From contig OZ037769.1 of assembly GCA_964035545.1 (NCBI GenBank), forward strand, positions 6,879,429-6,943,428: 64,000 nucleotides of DNA, given 5' to 3'. The translations under genes and the position numbers were made by a program. The notes beneath the pieces were generated by a model. That model did no database searches, was not told where the DNA came from, and saw only the letters and a list, made by a program, of their open reading frames with translations. Positions 48,113 through 61,141 of the stretch are shown here, in pieces. Position 1 is the stretch's first letter; each line of letters opens with the position of its first letter. The stretch comes from Bugula neritina. Its lineage: Eukaryota > Bryozoa > Gymnolaemata > Cheilostomatida > Bugulidae.

Positions 48113-48916
48113 TGCAAGATTTCAATTCTAGAAAGGGTTATTGTACAATTAAGTAGCACCAATGTGTATACCTGACAAGAATAACATACATAATTGTATC
48201 CATTAAATCTACTAATATGCAAGAAACTATTACTGTGATTTTGTCTATGATTATTGGTCTATGATTCTGTTTAGAGCTTCATTCCTATTACCATCAGCAA
48301 TCTGAGTTTGACTAAAATAAGAAACATGCTAATCTAGCTGACAAGTTCTTCAAGGATTAATCTTTAAGAAAATTCAATATAAATTTACTAAAATCAGTCA
48401 ATAGAGAAAAAAGGCCAGTAGAAAAAACAAGGGGAAATTGTTAATTGTCTATCTGGAATATTACTGAAATAGTTTTGACATAAAAAACTATAAAAACATG
48501 TGCCACAATTATAAAAAAAATAGAATTTATACCGTGAATCTATATACTGTTGAAAGTAATTAGGCTGCGTATAGAAGTGTTTTAGATTATGATATTTTAA
48601 AATTTCAATATATTAAAAATAGTTTAAATATGTACTAATATTTTGCAAGTCTAGCTATCTTCAAAGTTAAGGCTGGTATACATATAAACGTTCTATTTAG
48701 ACTGTAAGCACATAAGTGCTTGTACAGACAAGAAAATGCAAAAACCTACACTAGCTTTGGATGCATTATAGCCACTATATGGCAATGGCTGCACAGCTTA
48801 GTGGCTTGAAAAATCAATAATTATTGGAATTGCTTTAACATTAAATTGTGATTCTGTGTTATCAATTTATGTAATTTTATCAGTTATTTAAGTAATCAAT
48901 GATTTACACACTATTG

Positions 48917-49012
48917 TGGCAAAGGTGCAATTATGACTGGATGCTCTTCCTAACATCACCAATGGCCTTTACTAGGGACCAAACAACTGACACAGTGTTA
49001 ACTAAGCTGCTC
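48917..49012 (-). repeat. Partial tRNA-derived SINE, family A copy 6
   Basis: The core GGAAGAGCATCCAGTCATAA and the tRNA-like half survive. The head is truncated and the 3' tail with CCTTTCCATCAGGGG is missing. It lies directly before the AGT repeat field. Confidence 0.8.
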
Positions 49013-49084
49013 CACATTTTATGTAATAATATATTACTAGCAATAATATATAAATACAAATACAATATTATCTTACTAGTAGCA

Positions 49085-49790
49085 TAAGTAGTACACTGTA
49101 CAGTACTACTACTAGTACTACTACTACTAGTTGTACAGTAGCTGTACGAATAGTAAAAGACAGGAAGAGTATTACGAGTGAGTAGTAGTAGCACTAGTAG
49201 CAGTAGCAGTAGTAGCAGTAGTAGTAGCAGCAGGTGCAGCAGTAGTAGTAGCAGCAGGTGCAGCAGTAGTAGTAGCAGCAGGTGCAGCAGTAGTAGAAGC
49301 AGTGCTAATACTACTAGTAATATTGCTACACTTACTGGCCACTGCTAATGAAACTGTTTTTTGCTGCCAACTACTAGTAGCAGTACTAGTACTACTACAG
49401 CCACTAGGTCTACTGTCTAGTAGTACTAGTACTAGTAGGCAGCAGTACGACTATTATTGATACTAGTGACACTGGCAGTAGTGTTACTATTAGTATTACT
49501 ACTAACTATTGGTATTAGCATTACTATTACTATTAGTATAAGTAGTATAAGTATAAGTAGTATAAGTATAAGTAGTATAAGTAGTAGTAGTATAAGTAGT
49601 AGTAGTATAAGTAATAGTATAAGTAGTAGTAGTAGCAGTATAAGTAGTAGTAGTAGTAGCAGTATAAGTAGTAGTAGTAGCAGTATAAGTAGTAGTAGTA
49701 GTAGTAGCAGTATAAGTAGTAGTAGTAGCAGTATAAGTAGTAGTAGTAGTACTAGTACTACTGTACTAGCCTAGGTCTAGAAGTAATAGT
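49085..49790. repeat. (AGT/AGC)n compound trinucleotide field
   Basis: AGTAGTAGC runs, a 27-bp-type block with GCAGCAGGTGCAGCAGTAGT repeated three times near 49215-49300, and AGTATAAGT repeats at 49535-49750 make up a 0.7-kb field. One frame reads as Ser/Ile repeats for 105 codons, a by-product of the repeat. Confidence 0.93.
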
Positions 49791-52253
49791 AGACTAGTTC
49801 TAGGTAATAGAGCTGTAGACTACTAACTAACTCAGTTACAAACTCTAAGCAGGAAAACTAGAGCGCTGAGAACCGATACTGATAAAATTATATTTCTTTT
49901 ATAACGTACATACTGATAATGATTGAGTAAGAGACAGAGTGGTACCCATAGTCACACTGATACTGAGTCATAGTCACACTGATCAATTTAAATTATAATC
50001 AATAAATAATTCAATAATCATTATGATCATCACAATCATAACCATAATGATAATGATAATGCTCATATTCATAATCATAATGAATAATTATAATCATAAT
50101 CAAACACTAATAATAATTGAAAAAAGACACATTCAGTTTCAGTGTTTTTGACTTTGACTTCAAGTTGTTATAGTGGTAATTTGCTAGTTAGATTTAGTGG
50201 CAAACATTGGCAGCGGTTTAGTTCTGTTGGCTGGCATACGATATTCATATTGGCTGTCTGCATACTGCTATCTGTATTGGACTGCCATTGTTCTACCAGC
50301 AGACAGCCATATCAATAAGCTGAATAGACACATTCACATTTAGTTTTGCAACAGCTGGACTTTACTCCTTACAATTTGAATTCCATAATCAATCGACATT
50401 AAGGATTAAAATTATAAATACTTTCAATTCATATCTCTGCTGCCAGTGTCTAGACAGCAAAGTTTGACGACCTGGAGCATTAAAGTAATATACTTATAGT
50501 TATACTGGTGAGTGTGTTGCAGGTGTGGCTTGAATGAAACTGAAAGAGAGTGTGTATGAGAAAGAGAGTGGAGAGAGTGAATTGAGTAATTAAAGATTGT
50601 GCAGCAGAAGACAATAGAATGTATTACTATTAGTATTAGTACTATTACTATTAGGCTATGTGAATTGTGAGTGAGTGCTGGTCTAGGATCATCGACAGCG
50701 GAGCACCCACAAATACCCCAACACGGAGTCTTAACTTCACCCTTACACAGTTACAGATTGACAGGAGCTGGAGTTAACTCACAGCCGAGCCAAGCAACCA
50801 GCACCAATCTACCTACCTCGAGCTCGCCTGAAGGCTACAACCCAATTATGAAGTAATAATTATATTATTCGCCTTCGGTGAGTTGCAATATCAATATGAA
50901 TATAAATAACTCTAAACTAAAACTGCATATCCCGATATAACAAAGTTTAGGTTTAACGTTTATATTACATCATTATTATTATCATTATTATTATCATTAA
51001 CATTTTGTTATGTAAAATATAGTTTACTACTTTTATTTTACAGTTTAAGTATAAAAATAAAGGAAGTCCCTAAAAATGTAATAATCAAAGTAAAACTAAA
51101 TGGCATTGCGAAGTGATTCTCATTTCCGTTTAAGCACTCATTGATATTTATAAATATAATTATTACAAAAATTCCCGCAATTTTGAACCAATTAAATTCG
51201 CTACCTTTTCAAAACATAGTGGCAAAACTTGCACGCGCTTGCGCTTACTAGGAATTTCCTTAGTGGGTTTTCGTTTATGGGTCACTCAAAATAAAACGGT
51301 TTAAATTGTTAAAGAAACATTTCACAATAGGCAGTAGTGTATCAATCTGATGTACATTATTATAACTTATAAAAATAAATAAGAATAGTGATTATGCGTA
51401 TTTTGTAGGTATAGCTGTAAGTGATCGCTGAGTTTTGTTCTTATAGTTATTCATTATGATTATGATAACTCAGATAAGCCATCAAATTCAATGATCATCT
51501 TCATGATCATAATGATAATGATAATTATTTTAAAACTGACCTTATGATAATGATTATCATAAAGTAATCATCATTATAATTAATATTATCATTTTAAGTT
51601 TATCATTATGATTATAGCAAGTTAAACCTAAAGTTAATCATAATGAGTTTAACTTTTACTTTTAGTTTAAGTTAATCTGTAATACTAATACTAATTGTAA
51701 ATAGTAAAATACTAAATATAACTAACTTGATCTTGAGTATGATTAAATTTAATATTATAAGATTAACATTTACTTTTACTTTTACATTAAGTCATTAACT
51801 ATCGGTTTATGACTATTTTTATAGGCATTATTATTATATTTACATTAAATTTAATACTTATAGTTATAGTTATATTTTAAGTTTATTATCATTATGAATA
51901 TAATATTAATTTACTTAACATTTTGAAAGTTAAATTTGATTGTATTTTAGTTTTCTAGTAATTGAGCTAGTTGAAGTTCAACAGTAAAACTATTAGTATT
52001 ACTAAAGTGGCAATGAAATTAGATGGTAGATGGGCCTTTATTTGACTGTTGTTGCTATCATTTGCTAAATATATTATTTTTGTCTAAACATTGATTGCTC
52101 AAGAGATTGTCTTGTGTTTTGAAGCAATACGATATAAAATCAGTTAATGAACATACTTTTGTGCAACCTAAGTAAAGTAATGAATAATGAGTGATTGCTA
52201 TCTTGTTGAGTATCACAACCAACTATTTCTGTATCATTGTAGTAGAAGTGTTA

Positions 52254-55200
52254 ATGATGCCACCTAAAAAGTGTGCATCTTGTGAAAAGACCGTATTTCC
52301 TGTAGAAGAATTGAAATGCCTGGATAAGGTAATTTTTATTTGGAATATTTCTTTGTTGCATTCAATTATGAATTGTCTATGCTCAGCAAAGTATTATGTA
52401 AATGTTTCTGTTTAAAATGCATTTCTGTGCAAAATATCCAGATTTTTACAAAAAAATACTTTGCTATACTTTTAGATTTGGCACAAATTTTGTTTTAAAT
52501 GCCAAGTGTGCAATATGACCCTAAATATGAAGAATTACAAGGGATATGATAAACTGCCATATTGTAATGCGTAAGTAATTTTCTTATGTACATGATATAT
52601 CTTGCAATTCCATGTGAACCTTTCAATCTTACATCAATGAAAAGTTTCTCAGATGCACAACTTCACGGTGACTCTTGTGTTTGAAGGGGGAGTCTAAGTG
52701 AGCAAAGAGCTTTATAATGGTCTGACCAATAGAATCTATTAATGTAATTACTGCGAAACTGCATAATAAAACTAATAAAAGTTTTCTTTTCAAATAGATG
52801 AATTACAAGTGGTGTGCTAACAACATTAGCTGCTAGCCACATAAAATAAGTTTATTTCTAGATTAGCACAGCTTCTTGAGATATTTCATTGTTTTTGTTT
52901 TGCAAAAAAGTACATATAAAAAGTTTACTTGCTTCAGTTCAGTAAAACATTATAGTGTTATCTCAACTCTTTTGTTTAAGTGTGTTTAAACCATAATTCT
53001 TTAATTGGTAGTTTAGCAAATTAGATTGCTCTACTTTTTCAGGTGAAATGTGTGGTGTAGTTATAGCTAGCAACTAAGCATTACGGGACTAAAATACTCT
53101 TTCAGCAAACAAGTTCGCATGGCTGCAACTCAAGTTCTATGCGGAAAATGTAATTATTTTGTGAAATTTTATCAAATTTTGTAAGGTTAGGTTACTCAGT
53201 TGGTTCTTTAAATGTTGAGCACCCAACTTTCTCCATACATCTGGGCAGATTTTCGGTATCTCCCCGGTGATTCTGATATTGAAGTAGGGTGATTTACGCC
53301 CTGCAGAATATACAGGGAATGTTATTCTCTTTCGTAACACCCCACTGACTAATGCTAAGTCAAAATGAAAGCATGATTTTAGCCATCATTTTCCTATAGG
53401 GGTGGTAAAACTTTTCCAGTCCCTATAGGCTTTCCTTATCTTTGATGCAATATAGTATAAATATATACTGTAGCACAGTTTTCCTTCAGGAATAACTATT
53501 ATCCTATAATATGCTTAGTGTTAGTTGTATTGTTCACCATGTGTTGAAATATCCAGACATTAGCTCACTCACTGTTGATGGACAGTTTTTAAGGACGGCA
53601 GCTGACATTGACCTGTCAGACTAAAACATTATCTCTTTGATCATTAATACAGATAGATAGCAGTTTTTCACAGCTATGTTGGCCTGTATAAGGAAGATGT
53701 CTAGCTGTTGGCATTTATACTATTGAGTTGTACTGTTGAGTTATGACTCTAATACTAACACTCTCTCACTCTAATACTAACACTCCAATACTCTCTCTCT
53801 CACTCTAATACTAAGTACTAACACTCTAATACTAACTCTCTCTCTCTCTAATACTAACTCTCTCACTCTAATACTAACTCTCTCACTCTAATACTAACTC
53901 TCTCACTCTAATACTAACTCTCACTCTAATACTAACTCTCTCACTCTAATACTAACTCTCTCACTCTAATACTAACTCTCTCACTCTAATACTAACTCTC
54001 TCACTCTAATACTAACTCTCTCACTCTAATACTAACACTCACTCTAATACTAACACTCACTCTAATACTAACTCTTTGACTATAGACTAAGATTCCTCTT
54101 TTGTAGCCATTATCCAGAGACTAAATTTACGGCAGTTGCGGACACTCCTGAGGCTAAAAGACTTGCCCAGAACTCTAAGATACAGAGTAATGTAAGTTGA
54201 TAGTCTGGGCATAGTATACTGTAGGTCTAGTATACAGCTCAATGTTACCTAGCTTAGCAGTAGCTTAGCAACCACCTGATAGTTGACAAAAATTACACGA
54301 TGGAGTTACTATGAGAAAATGACTCATATTATGTGCTGAATGCTAATTGGTTGAAGGATTATGCTTGGAGAAACAATGGTAAGGCTGTCCCTACACTCAT
54401 ATTATACAGAAAGGTGCTGACCCATTGGTCCAGTGTCGTTACTGTCCTTTCTCCCCGTTTCTCATACTTAGTGGATGGTTTGTGGAAACATTCAGTTATA
54501 TATTCTAAAGGGAATACTATTTCCTTGTCTGGTGTATACTATGACTTGAGATGTAAATTTCATTCAGCTGTCATACACCCAGGCTGCAATGGAGCATGTA
54601 TCAGTACACTAGTTGCTGCCCTCATTGCTGCCTCAAGTGTGCAATGCTTTGTAATGAGTAGTAATAAGGGAGAGAAAGTGTTTACAGCTAATTTATAACA
54701 TTGCTGCATACTTGAAACTCATTAGTTAATGAGTCACATTACTACTTGTATAAGTTAGTTCTTTCTCCATCAGCAGAGAGCTTGTCTTGTGTTAATCATC
54801 TCTCAGTTTTTGTCCGTATATTCAAGTTATTCTCTCCCATCTACTATAAGTACTCACAATAACAGTGTTTCTCTCCCCCTCCCTCCCATCTGTTCACAGT
54901 GAGTTTATGTATCCTTATATCTGGTGTGTATGTATCCGATGTGTGTATAGTGCAAGTATAGTGTATGTGTAGGTGTAAATGTAATGGATGTGTAGTAGTA
55001 TATGTGTAGGTGTGTAGTGTATGTGTAAGGGTAATATGTAGTGTAAGTGTAGTGTAAATGTAATATATGTGTAACATGCAGTCATGTGAAATCCTGCACA
55101 CTACCCCACTGAGTTAGTAGTAATTATGTAGAGTCTGCTATTTCTATTCTGCCAGTATGGATACAGTTAACGTATTACAAGTGAAGAAAACATTCAATCC

Positions 55201-58200
55201 GCTTCAATATTTGTAGGTGAAGTACCATGAAGAGTATGAGAAAGAGAGAGGTACTGTACTACGCTCTACCAGAAGCACTATATTTTGCTACTGTAACATC
55301 CAAAGTGGTTCTCTTGTGTTTCCTACTAATTTTTGTGATATTTTAATTTGGCTCTGCTGCACAGTACATATTGACCTACATGTGCTTATATTGTCCCACT
55401 GCTAGATAAAGCCGTTTAGCATGTATTTAAGAGTTGTGAACTTTTATTAGTTTGGTACTTTGATTTTTGGCTATAATTTTCTGTCAGCGGTTGTGCGTTG
55501 TTTAGAGTTGTGTGCTCTATGAGATTTCAGTCTACAATTTTTAGCTAAATCATTGCAGGTCAATACACAGCAGTTGCTGATGATCCTGAGACTCTACGAG
55601 TCAAGAAAAACATGGAGACTATTAGCAATATCTCCTATCACGGTGACGTTGCGAAACGACAGGAAATGGAGCGGTATAGACCTGATTATGATCGTGAGTG
55701 TTGTTTTGTTTATTGTGTTGCTATTCATTCTAATTTGGTGCAAGCAGACATGTAAGATAGACTAGTCTCATAGTATAACTGTCTAAAGACTGCAGTAAAT
55801 ATTTCTTGTATTTAATTTTGTGTAACTAAAATAGTCTTTAAATCATTTGTTTGTTTTTTGTTCATGTTATGTGTTGAAACTTTGTTTTACTGGAACGTTG
55901 AGTGAAATTTTGGAATATGATGTAACTTAATTCTTTATCAGCATGAAAGCTTGCTGCAGTTTTTGTTTTTGTTTGTAATATTTTAACTTGTGTTTCCCCA
56001 GCTATGTGGAGAGTGTCCAGAAAGTTTTAAATTTGGAGTTCACTTGTTTTGCTGCTTTCTTTCTCGTTTACTTTATTCAACTAACTTTCTCCACCCTCAA
56101 AGTACTTGTTGCAGTGTGCTGCATGTTTGTGAATCTGTCCATGTGTTTCCCTGGTTGTGTTTGTAGCTTCTGATGCTCCGCCTAGATCCTACCAAGTACC
56201 GCCCACTTCATATACAGCTCCGCCTCCTCAACACAGAATGCCTCCTCCCCAGTCGTATCAACGTATGTAATAAATGCACGTTTAGTCTGTGCCTGCATGT
56301 CTTGCGTGTGTATTCTGTACTTCACGGGGAACGTTGTAGCAGTACCAATATAGTGGCGAAATTGGTATTGATATATGGTAATCTTTTACATGGTTATGCA
56401 TTGCTCCCTCCATATCTCACCGTTCCATTTCTCACGAGATGGGCTTGGACCCTCATTGTGATTTGTGTGGCTTATGTATAGGTGTATAGGGACAAAATGG
56501 CTGAATTTAACAGATCCGTGATGTAAATCCGGTATCCTATTATGTCACAAATCGAGCTTTCGGGACCCACAGCTTATTGGGATACGGGGGGGGGGGGGAG
56601 CATTGTATTTTAATATTTAGCTCTGAGCAAATTGTTACAAACTGCACGAACTTTTGTAAAAGACAACTTTAGAAACTTGATAAATCTAGCTAAATACTGT
56701 GTAGGCAGTTTCACCACCAGACAGCTGTTCACACAACTTCTATATGTATTACAGCTCAGGATGTTGTCGATTATTCACAGCCTGTTGCTGTAAATATTCC
56801 CTATGATTATCGGCCCCCCACACAGGGGCCCAAGTCCTACTCCCGCCCTGTTGTTACTATCAATAAAGGAGAGTCGCAGGCTATAGGTAACTCGTGTGGC
56901 CAAAGCTTCAGCACGTTCTGATATGAAATAGCTGCGTGCATTACATGACATACTATTGTGTTGTGCTTTGAGTTAACATAGCGGCTGCCCGCACTCGCCA
57001 GGCAGCACTAGCATTCCACAGCTAAGAGTGTTTGTGTGAATTCCTCTGGTTTTATTTTACTTATAGAATTTAATCAGTCTGCTGTTATAGGGTCAAGTTT
57101 GTTTATTTTTGCTTTTCAAATTTAAATTATTTATCCGTGAGCCTTGCATGTGTCGCATGTTGTTTCTCCAGTGTGAAATATCTAGTTGGCGTAGAGGAGA
57201 CTGGTGGGGTAAATCATGGGTAATTTCTTTGAAGCATGCATGTCATTTGTATGCTATGTGTTGTGTTATAGTATAATATACTATCTTGCTCCGTTTCTAT
57301 GGCTGCTATCCCACCAGGTTATGATTTATTAAGAATGACTGGAAATCTGACACAAAGTAGGCTATTCCTATCTGTGGAGCTGAAGTTTGTTGTTGTCATG
57401 ACGATACACAGCCTAGTTACTGAACGCCATGTGACCATACAGTACCGACATGATTCATATATATAGGTTGCTCTAATGTTTCCTGCCGCCTGTCCTAATA
57501 CGGTTTAATATACTTACAGCTCAGCAGCCTATGGCCCCTCCCCCTCAGCAAGGATACGGTAGGAGGCCCGGCAGTGCCCATGACTACGACCCCGCCAGTG
57601 GCCAGTCTAGTTCCCCATATTCTAGTAAACCTCAGTCTACTACCGGGTACAGCTCACAAAATACTCCCCAAGGTACTTTCCAATGCTTATACTTACAGGT
57701 GTAACTCTTTTAAAAGTTAGCCATAACATGGTCCCTTTAAAACAAGATCTTATATCGACTTATGTTACCATAATAAGAGTTTGCCTTCTTTGAAAAATAT
57801 TTAATTTATCGCACCTGTATTGTACATGTATGCTAGTGACCCCTTTCCTTCTTTTCCACCTTCTCTGAATACTTACACCATGTACACACTGTATGCACTA
57901 TACACACAGTATGTACTGTACACACTGTGTTTACTAACAACAATACATTTAAAACACATAACCACCAATCACTAGCATGTAGTCCTCCAAATATCCTTTG
58001 CTGTGCTTTCCTTCCCTAGCGTACGGAAGCCGTAATTCTAGCTACGACAGTCAGAGGTCATCTCAAGGTCGTCCAATCAGCCACTCATATAGTGGCAGCG
58101 GTGGTGGTGGCAGCAGTGGTGGAATGCAATACCAGCAGCAATCAGCTCCACCATACAGTACCCCGAGTCAGTACCCCTCATACCCACACACACAGCACCC

Positions 58201-60090
58201 TCCCCAGCAAGTTTCTAGGCAGCCTTATCAACCAGGTATACCTCCTACCATCTCATTTCAGCCAAACACTAGCTGAAACATTACTGATTTGTAAGCTTGA
58301 ATTCTATTGGCCAGTTGAAGCTGAGATGGGTTCCCATAGACTAGTGGACGTGAAGGCGTCTCGTGCTGTATAGATGTGAGCTGGTGGTTTTAGCTTCAAT
58401 CTGCTAAAGCTTTTCGGGGAAAGGAAACGTGTTATAAAATACCCAAACTTCCTATTTTTACATGACTTGGTCGGATATACTTCCATTCTTTACAGTTTCC
58501 CCGGCCAATGAAAATGCAGGGAGATGAAACGTGTTATATATTTCCCATATTTCTACATGAGTTAGCCAGAAAAACTTGCAGTCTTTTGAATTTACTGACC
58601 AACCAAAAATATACCAGCCATTTGCATGGAAGTGTGACTCCTTTATTTTTATATCTAAGAGAGGATTTCTTCTCACTACTTAATTTAAACACCCCGTGTA
58701 TAAGTGTATACCTACTAGTAATGCTAAGCATACAATGTTCCTGTCTTGTGCTGTGCTGGTGATGATTGCTAACTCAAACACCAACTACTCTTAAAACTCT
58801 TTAGATTTTCATACAGTTGTCTCCCCTGAGAGTTTACGAATTTCTTGACAGTAAATATTATTTGTTTTCCAACTGGTAAAACACCAATAGTTATAGTTAA
58901 AGTTGAACTTAGTTAATATTCACAGTTAGACTAAGTTTCACAAGTAATACATAGTTAGACTAAGTTTCACAAGTAATTCACAGTTAGACTAAGTTTCACA
59001 AGTAATTCACAGTTAGACTAAGTTCCACAAGTAATACTGATGATGTTTACTGCAGCTATGATGCCCCCTCAGGCTCAGCCTGTTAGGCAGCCCCAGGCAG
59101 CTCCACCACCTCAGCAGCGAGTCTCCCAGCCTCCTGCGCCGAGGGATCCCTACGCCAACAAAGGGGTGAGTCAGCAGCGGTTTCTTCTAGATTGTTCCGG
59201 TACCTGGACACCATTAGGTGAAATGGTTACTAAAGTTGTATCTCCTTCCTTAGCTGTAAAGTAGCATGTGATCCGAGCAGTGCTTTGCGTCACATACTGC
59301 AGTATGCTTAGGTTTTTTAACCAGGAGTTTGAAATATAGCCTTGGAACTTATTTTATAGCCTCAAAAGCTGTATGCAAAAGCTCCTGTAAGCGCATTTCA
59401 GAAAGTTCTTTGTCTGAGAGAAGTGCAGCTTGTTCTCTAATGAGAAAATCTCAGGGTAGATGTTGATAGTCACTTATTAAGTTGTGACAGTATAAATAAG
59501 TACATTATATATAAATAATTATATTATATATGACCAGGTATGTTATATATAAACAAGTATATTATATATAAACAAGTATATTATATATAAGCAAGTATAT
59601 TATATATAAACAAGTATATTATATATAAGCAAGTATATTATATATAAACAAGTATATTACATATAAACATGTATATTATATATAAACAAGTATATTATAT
59701 ATAAACAAGTATATTATATATAAACAAGTACATTATATATAAACAAGTATATTATATATAAACAAGTATATTATATATAAACAAGTATATTATATATAAA
59801 CAAGTATATTATATATAAACAAGTATATTATATATAAGCAAGTATATTATATATATATAAACAAGTATATTATATATAAACAAGTATATTATATATAAAC
59901 TGAATTGTAGAAAGTGTCTCGGGCCATATATGACTATTCTGCTGCTGATGACGATGAGATTTCCTTTAGAGAAGGTGACATCATCATTTACTGCGAACCT
60001 ATTGATGACGGCTGGATGACAGGAACAGTAGAAAAAACAGGTCAACACGGAATGCTGCCTTCGAATTACGTTGACCCCCTCAACTGGTAG
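52254..60090 (+). CDS. LASP1: LASP-type LIM-nebulin-SH3 actin-binding protein, 11 exons
   Basis: Exons: 52254-52328, 52476-52570, 54107-54191, 55217-55250, 55559-55693, 56167-56262, 56755-56886, 57520-57672, 58020-58235, 59056-59165 and 59911-60090. All phases agree and give about 436 residues. The LIM domain has zinc ligands C7, C10, H28, C31, C34, C37, C55 and H58, and the LASP hallmark [10 protein letters not shown]. Two nebulin repeats follow ([12 protein letters not shown] and [12 protein letters not shown] regions, each after a TAVADxPE segment). Next comes a linker of about 230 residues rich in Pro, Gln, Ser and Tyr. The C-terminal SH3 has [24 protein letters not shown] and [12 protein letters not shown] proteins bind F-actin through the nebulin repeats and recruit partners through SH3 at focal adhesions and the cell cortex. 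The linker is much longer than in human LASP1 (261 residues in total). A polyadenylation signal is likely at 60681. Confidence 0.95.
53755..54072. repeat. CTCTCACTCTAATACTAA minisatellite
   Basis: A unit of about 18-20 bp is repeated roughly 15 times in LASP intron 2, ending about 35 bp before the exon-3 acceptor at 54107. Copies differ mainly in the number of CT steps. Confidence 0.9.
54940..55080. repeat. GT-rich imperfect repeat
   Basis: Imperfect units such as GTGTATGTGTAGGTGTA and AATGTAATG recur in a LASP intron. No coding role is seen. Confidence 0.75.
58915..59038. repeat. 30-bp tandem repeat, about 4 copies
   Basis: CACAGTTAGACTAAGTTTCA plus CAAGTAAT is repeated four times just upstream of the exon-10 acceptor of the LASP gene (exon starts at 59056). 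Confidence 0.9.
59500..59900. repeat. 19-bp minisatellite next to the SH3 exon
   Basis: The unit ACAAGTATATTATATATAA is repeated about 20 times in the last LASP intron. The final copy ends about 12 bp before the acceptor of the SH3 exon (59911), so the branch point may lie inside the repeat. Confidence 0.93.
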
Positions 60091-61141
60091 TTTATATTGT
60101 GAACAGATATATATTATGTAATGTCAACAACTTAATTGTTTATGTTAGATTACTAACTGATGACACACATGCTTGTAGTTAGAGCACGAATCAGCTGTAT
60201 ATGTTAAGCTAATACTAAGTATAGTGTCTGCACTGCTCTGCCTCTAAGTGGCTCCTTCAAGCTTGTATGTTTATGCAAAGTTAGAAACAGATAAAGTTAG
60301 CACTTGCAGTAATATAATTCTTATTTTTTATTTTAGACACTCTTTAATGATAGCTGCTGTTTTGTTTTATTTTTGTAATGTTTGAAGTGAGATTACTTGA
60401 ATTTATGATTAAGCATAATGCTTTGTAATGCTTGTAGAATCTTTTTGTGTATAGAAGTGAATGACTTGCCATGTTAGTATAGCACACATATAATATACAT
60501 ATGCACAATAGCATGTTCTAACCAAGCTTTACTTGGTGAGCTCAATTTTTGTTATTTATCCTCGTTTGGCTACAATACTTATATTAGCTGGTTCTAACCG
60601 TTTGAAAATCTTTTTGATTTTGTATTTTTTTCTATTTTGAAATATATTATTGAAACATATTATATTAAGACTTTATTCCTAATAAAAACATTACATTGAG
60701 GAATCATATGTAAGTCTGCAATGCGCTCATAAATTTTATGTTTGCTTTTACTTAAAATAATTAGCATTTTTTTAAGCTAACCAAAAAAATTTCAATCTAA
60801 ATTTCTTTTTACTAAATATATAAGCCCAATGCTAATCTTTACAGCAGGGTTTCACAATTCTGATAAATGGCCTTTAGTTGAAAATAAAACTTCTTTTTTA
60901 GTCTTGTCCTTATTGAGGATGTAGCAGGTTTCCATTTAATATAGCCTGGTGAATAAACATATGCCAAGCAATAGTTCATGAAAAGGCTGAAAATATGCAT
61001 TTGTGTGATTTTACTGATTTAGCTTTATAAATGTAGCCCATTTATTATAACTCATCAACTTAATATCTTATCTATATCTACTGGGTTCACACTTGGCTAA
61101 CAGTAGTATGCAAATGGGAAATCTTCATCCACCTCCTTTCT
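60091..61141. other. 3' flank of LASP and of the GR-like gene
   Basis: These are convergent 3' ends. An AATAAA at 60681 is a plausible LASP polyadenylation signal, which implies a 3' untranslated region of about 600 bp. I see no other gene in this stretch. Confidence 0.6.

Larger units (their letters stand above)
48113..52253. other. Intergenic region between PMF1 and the LASP gene
   Basis: The two genes are divergent, so both promoters lie here. The region holds a partial SINE at 48917, a large AGT/AGC-type repeat field at 49085-49790, and loose ATTATCAT-type repeats at about 49990-50110 and 51430-51930. I found no supported exon. The open frame at 50671-50856 has no recognisable features. 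Confidence 0.6.

Noticed and set aside
49457-49774. Ser/Ile-rich 105-codon frame
   Set aside because: It is an AGT-type trinucleotide repeat field with no codon or splice evidence.
50671-50856. 61-codon frame with Ser/Pro composition
   Set aside because: It has no conserved motif, no splice partners, and lies in repeat-rich intergenic DNA.
54333-54698. 121-codon plus-strand frame
   Set aside because: It is inside a LASP intron, has no recognisable domain, and its composition is like the flanking intron.
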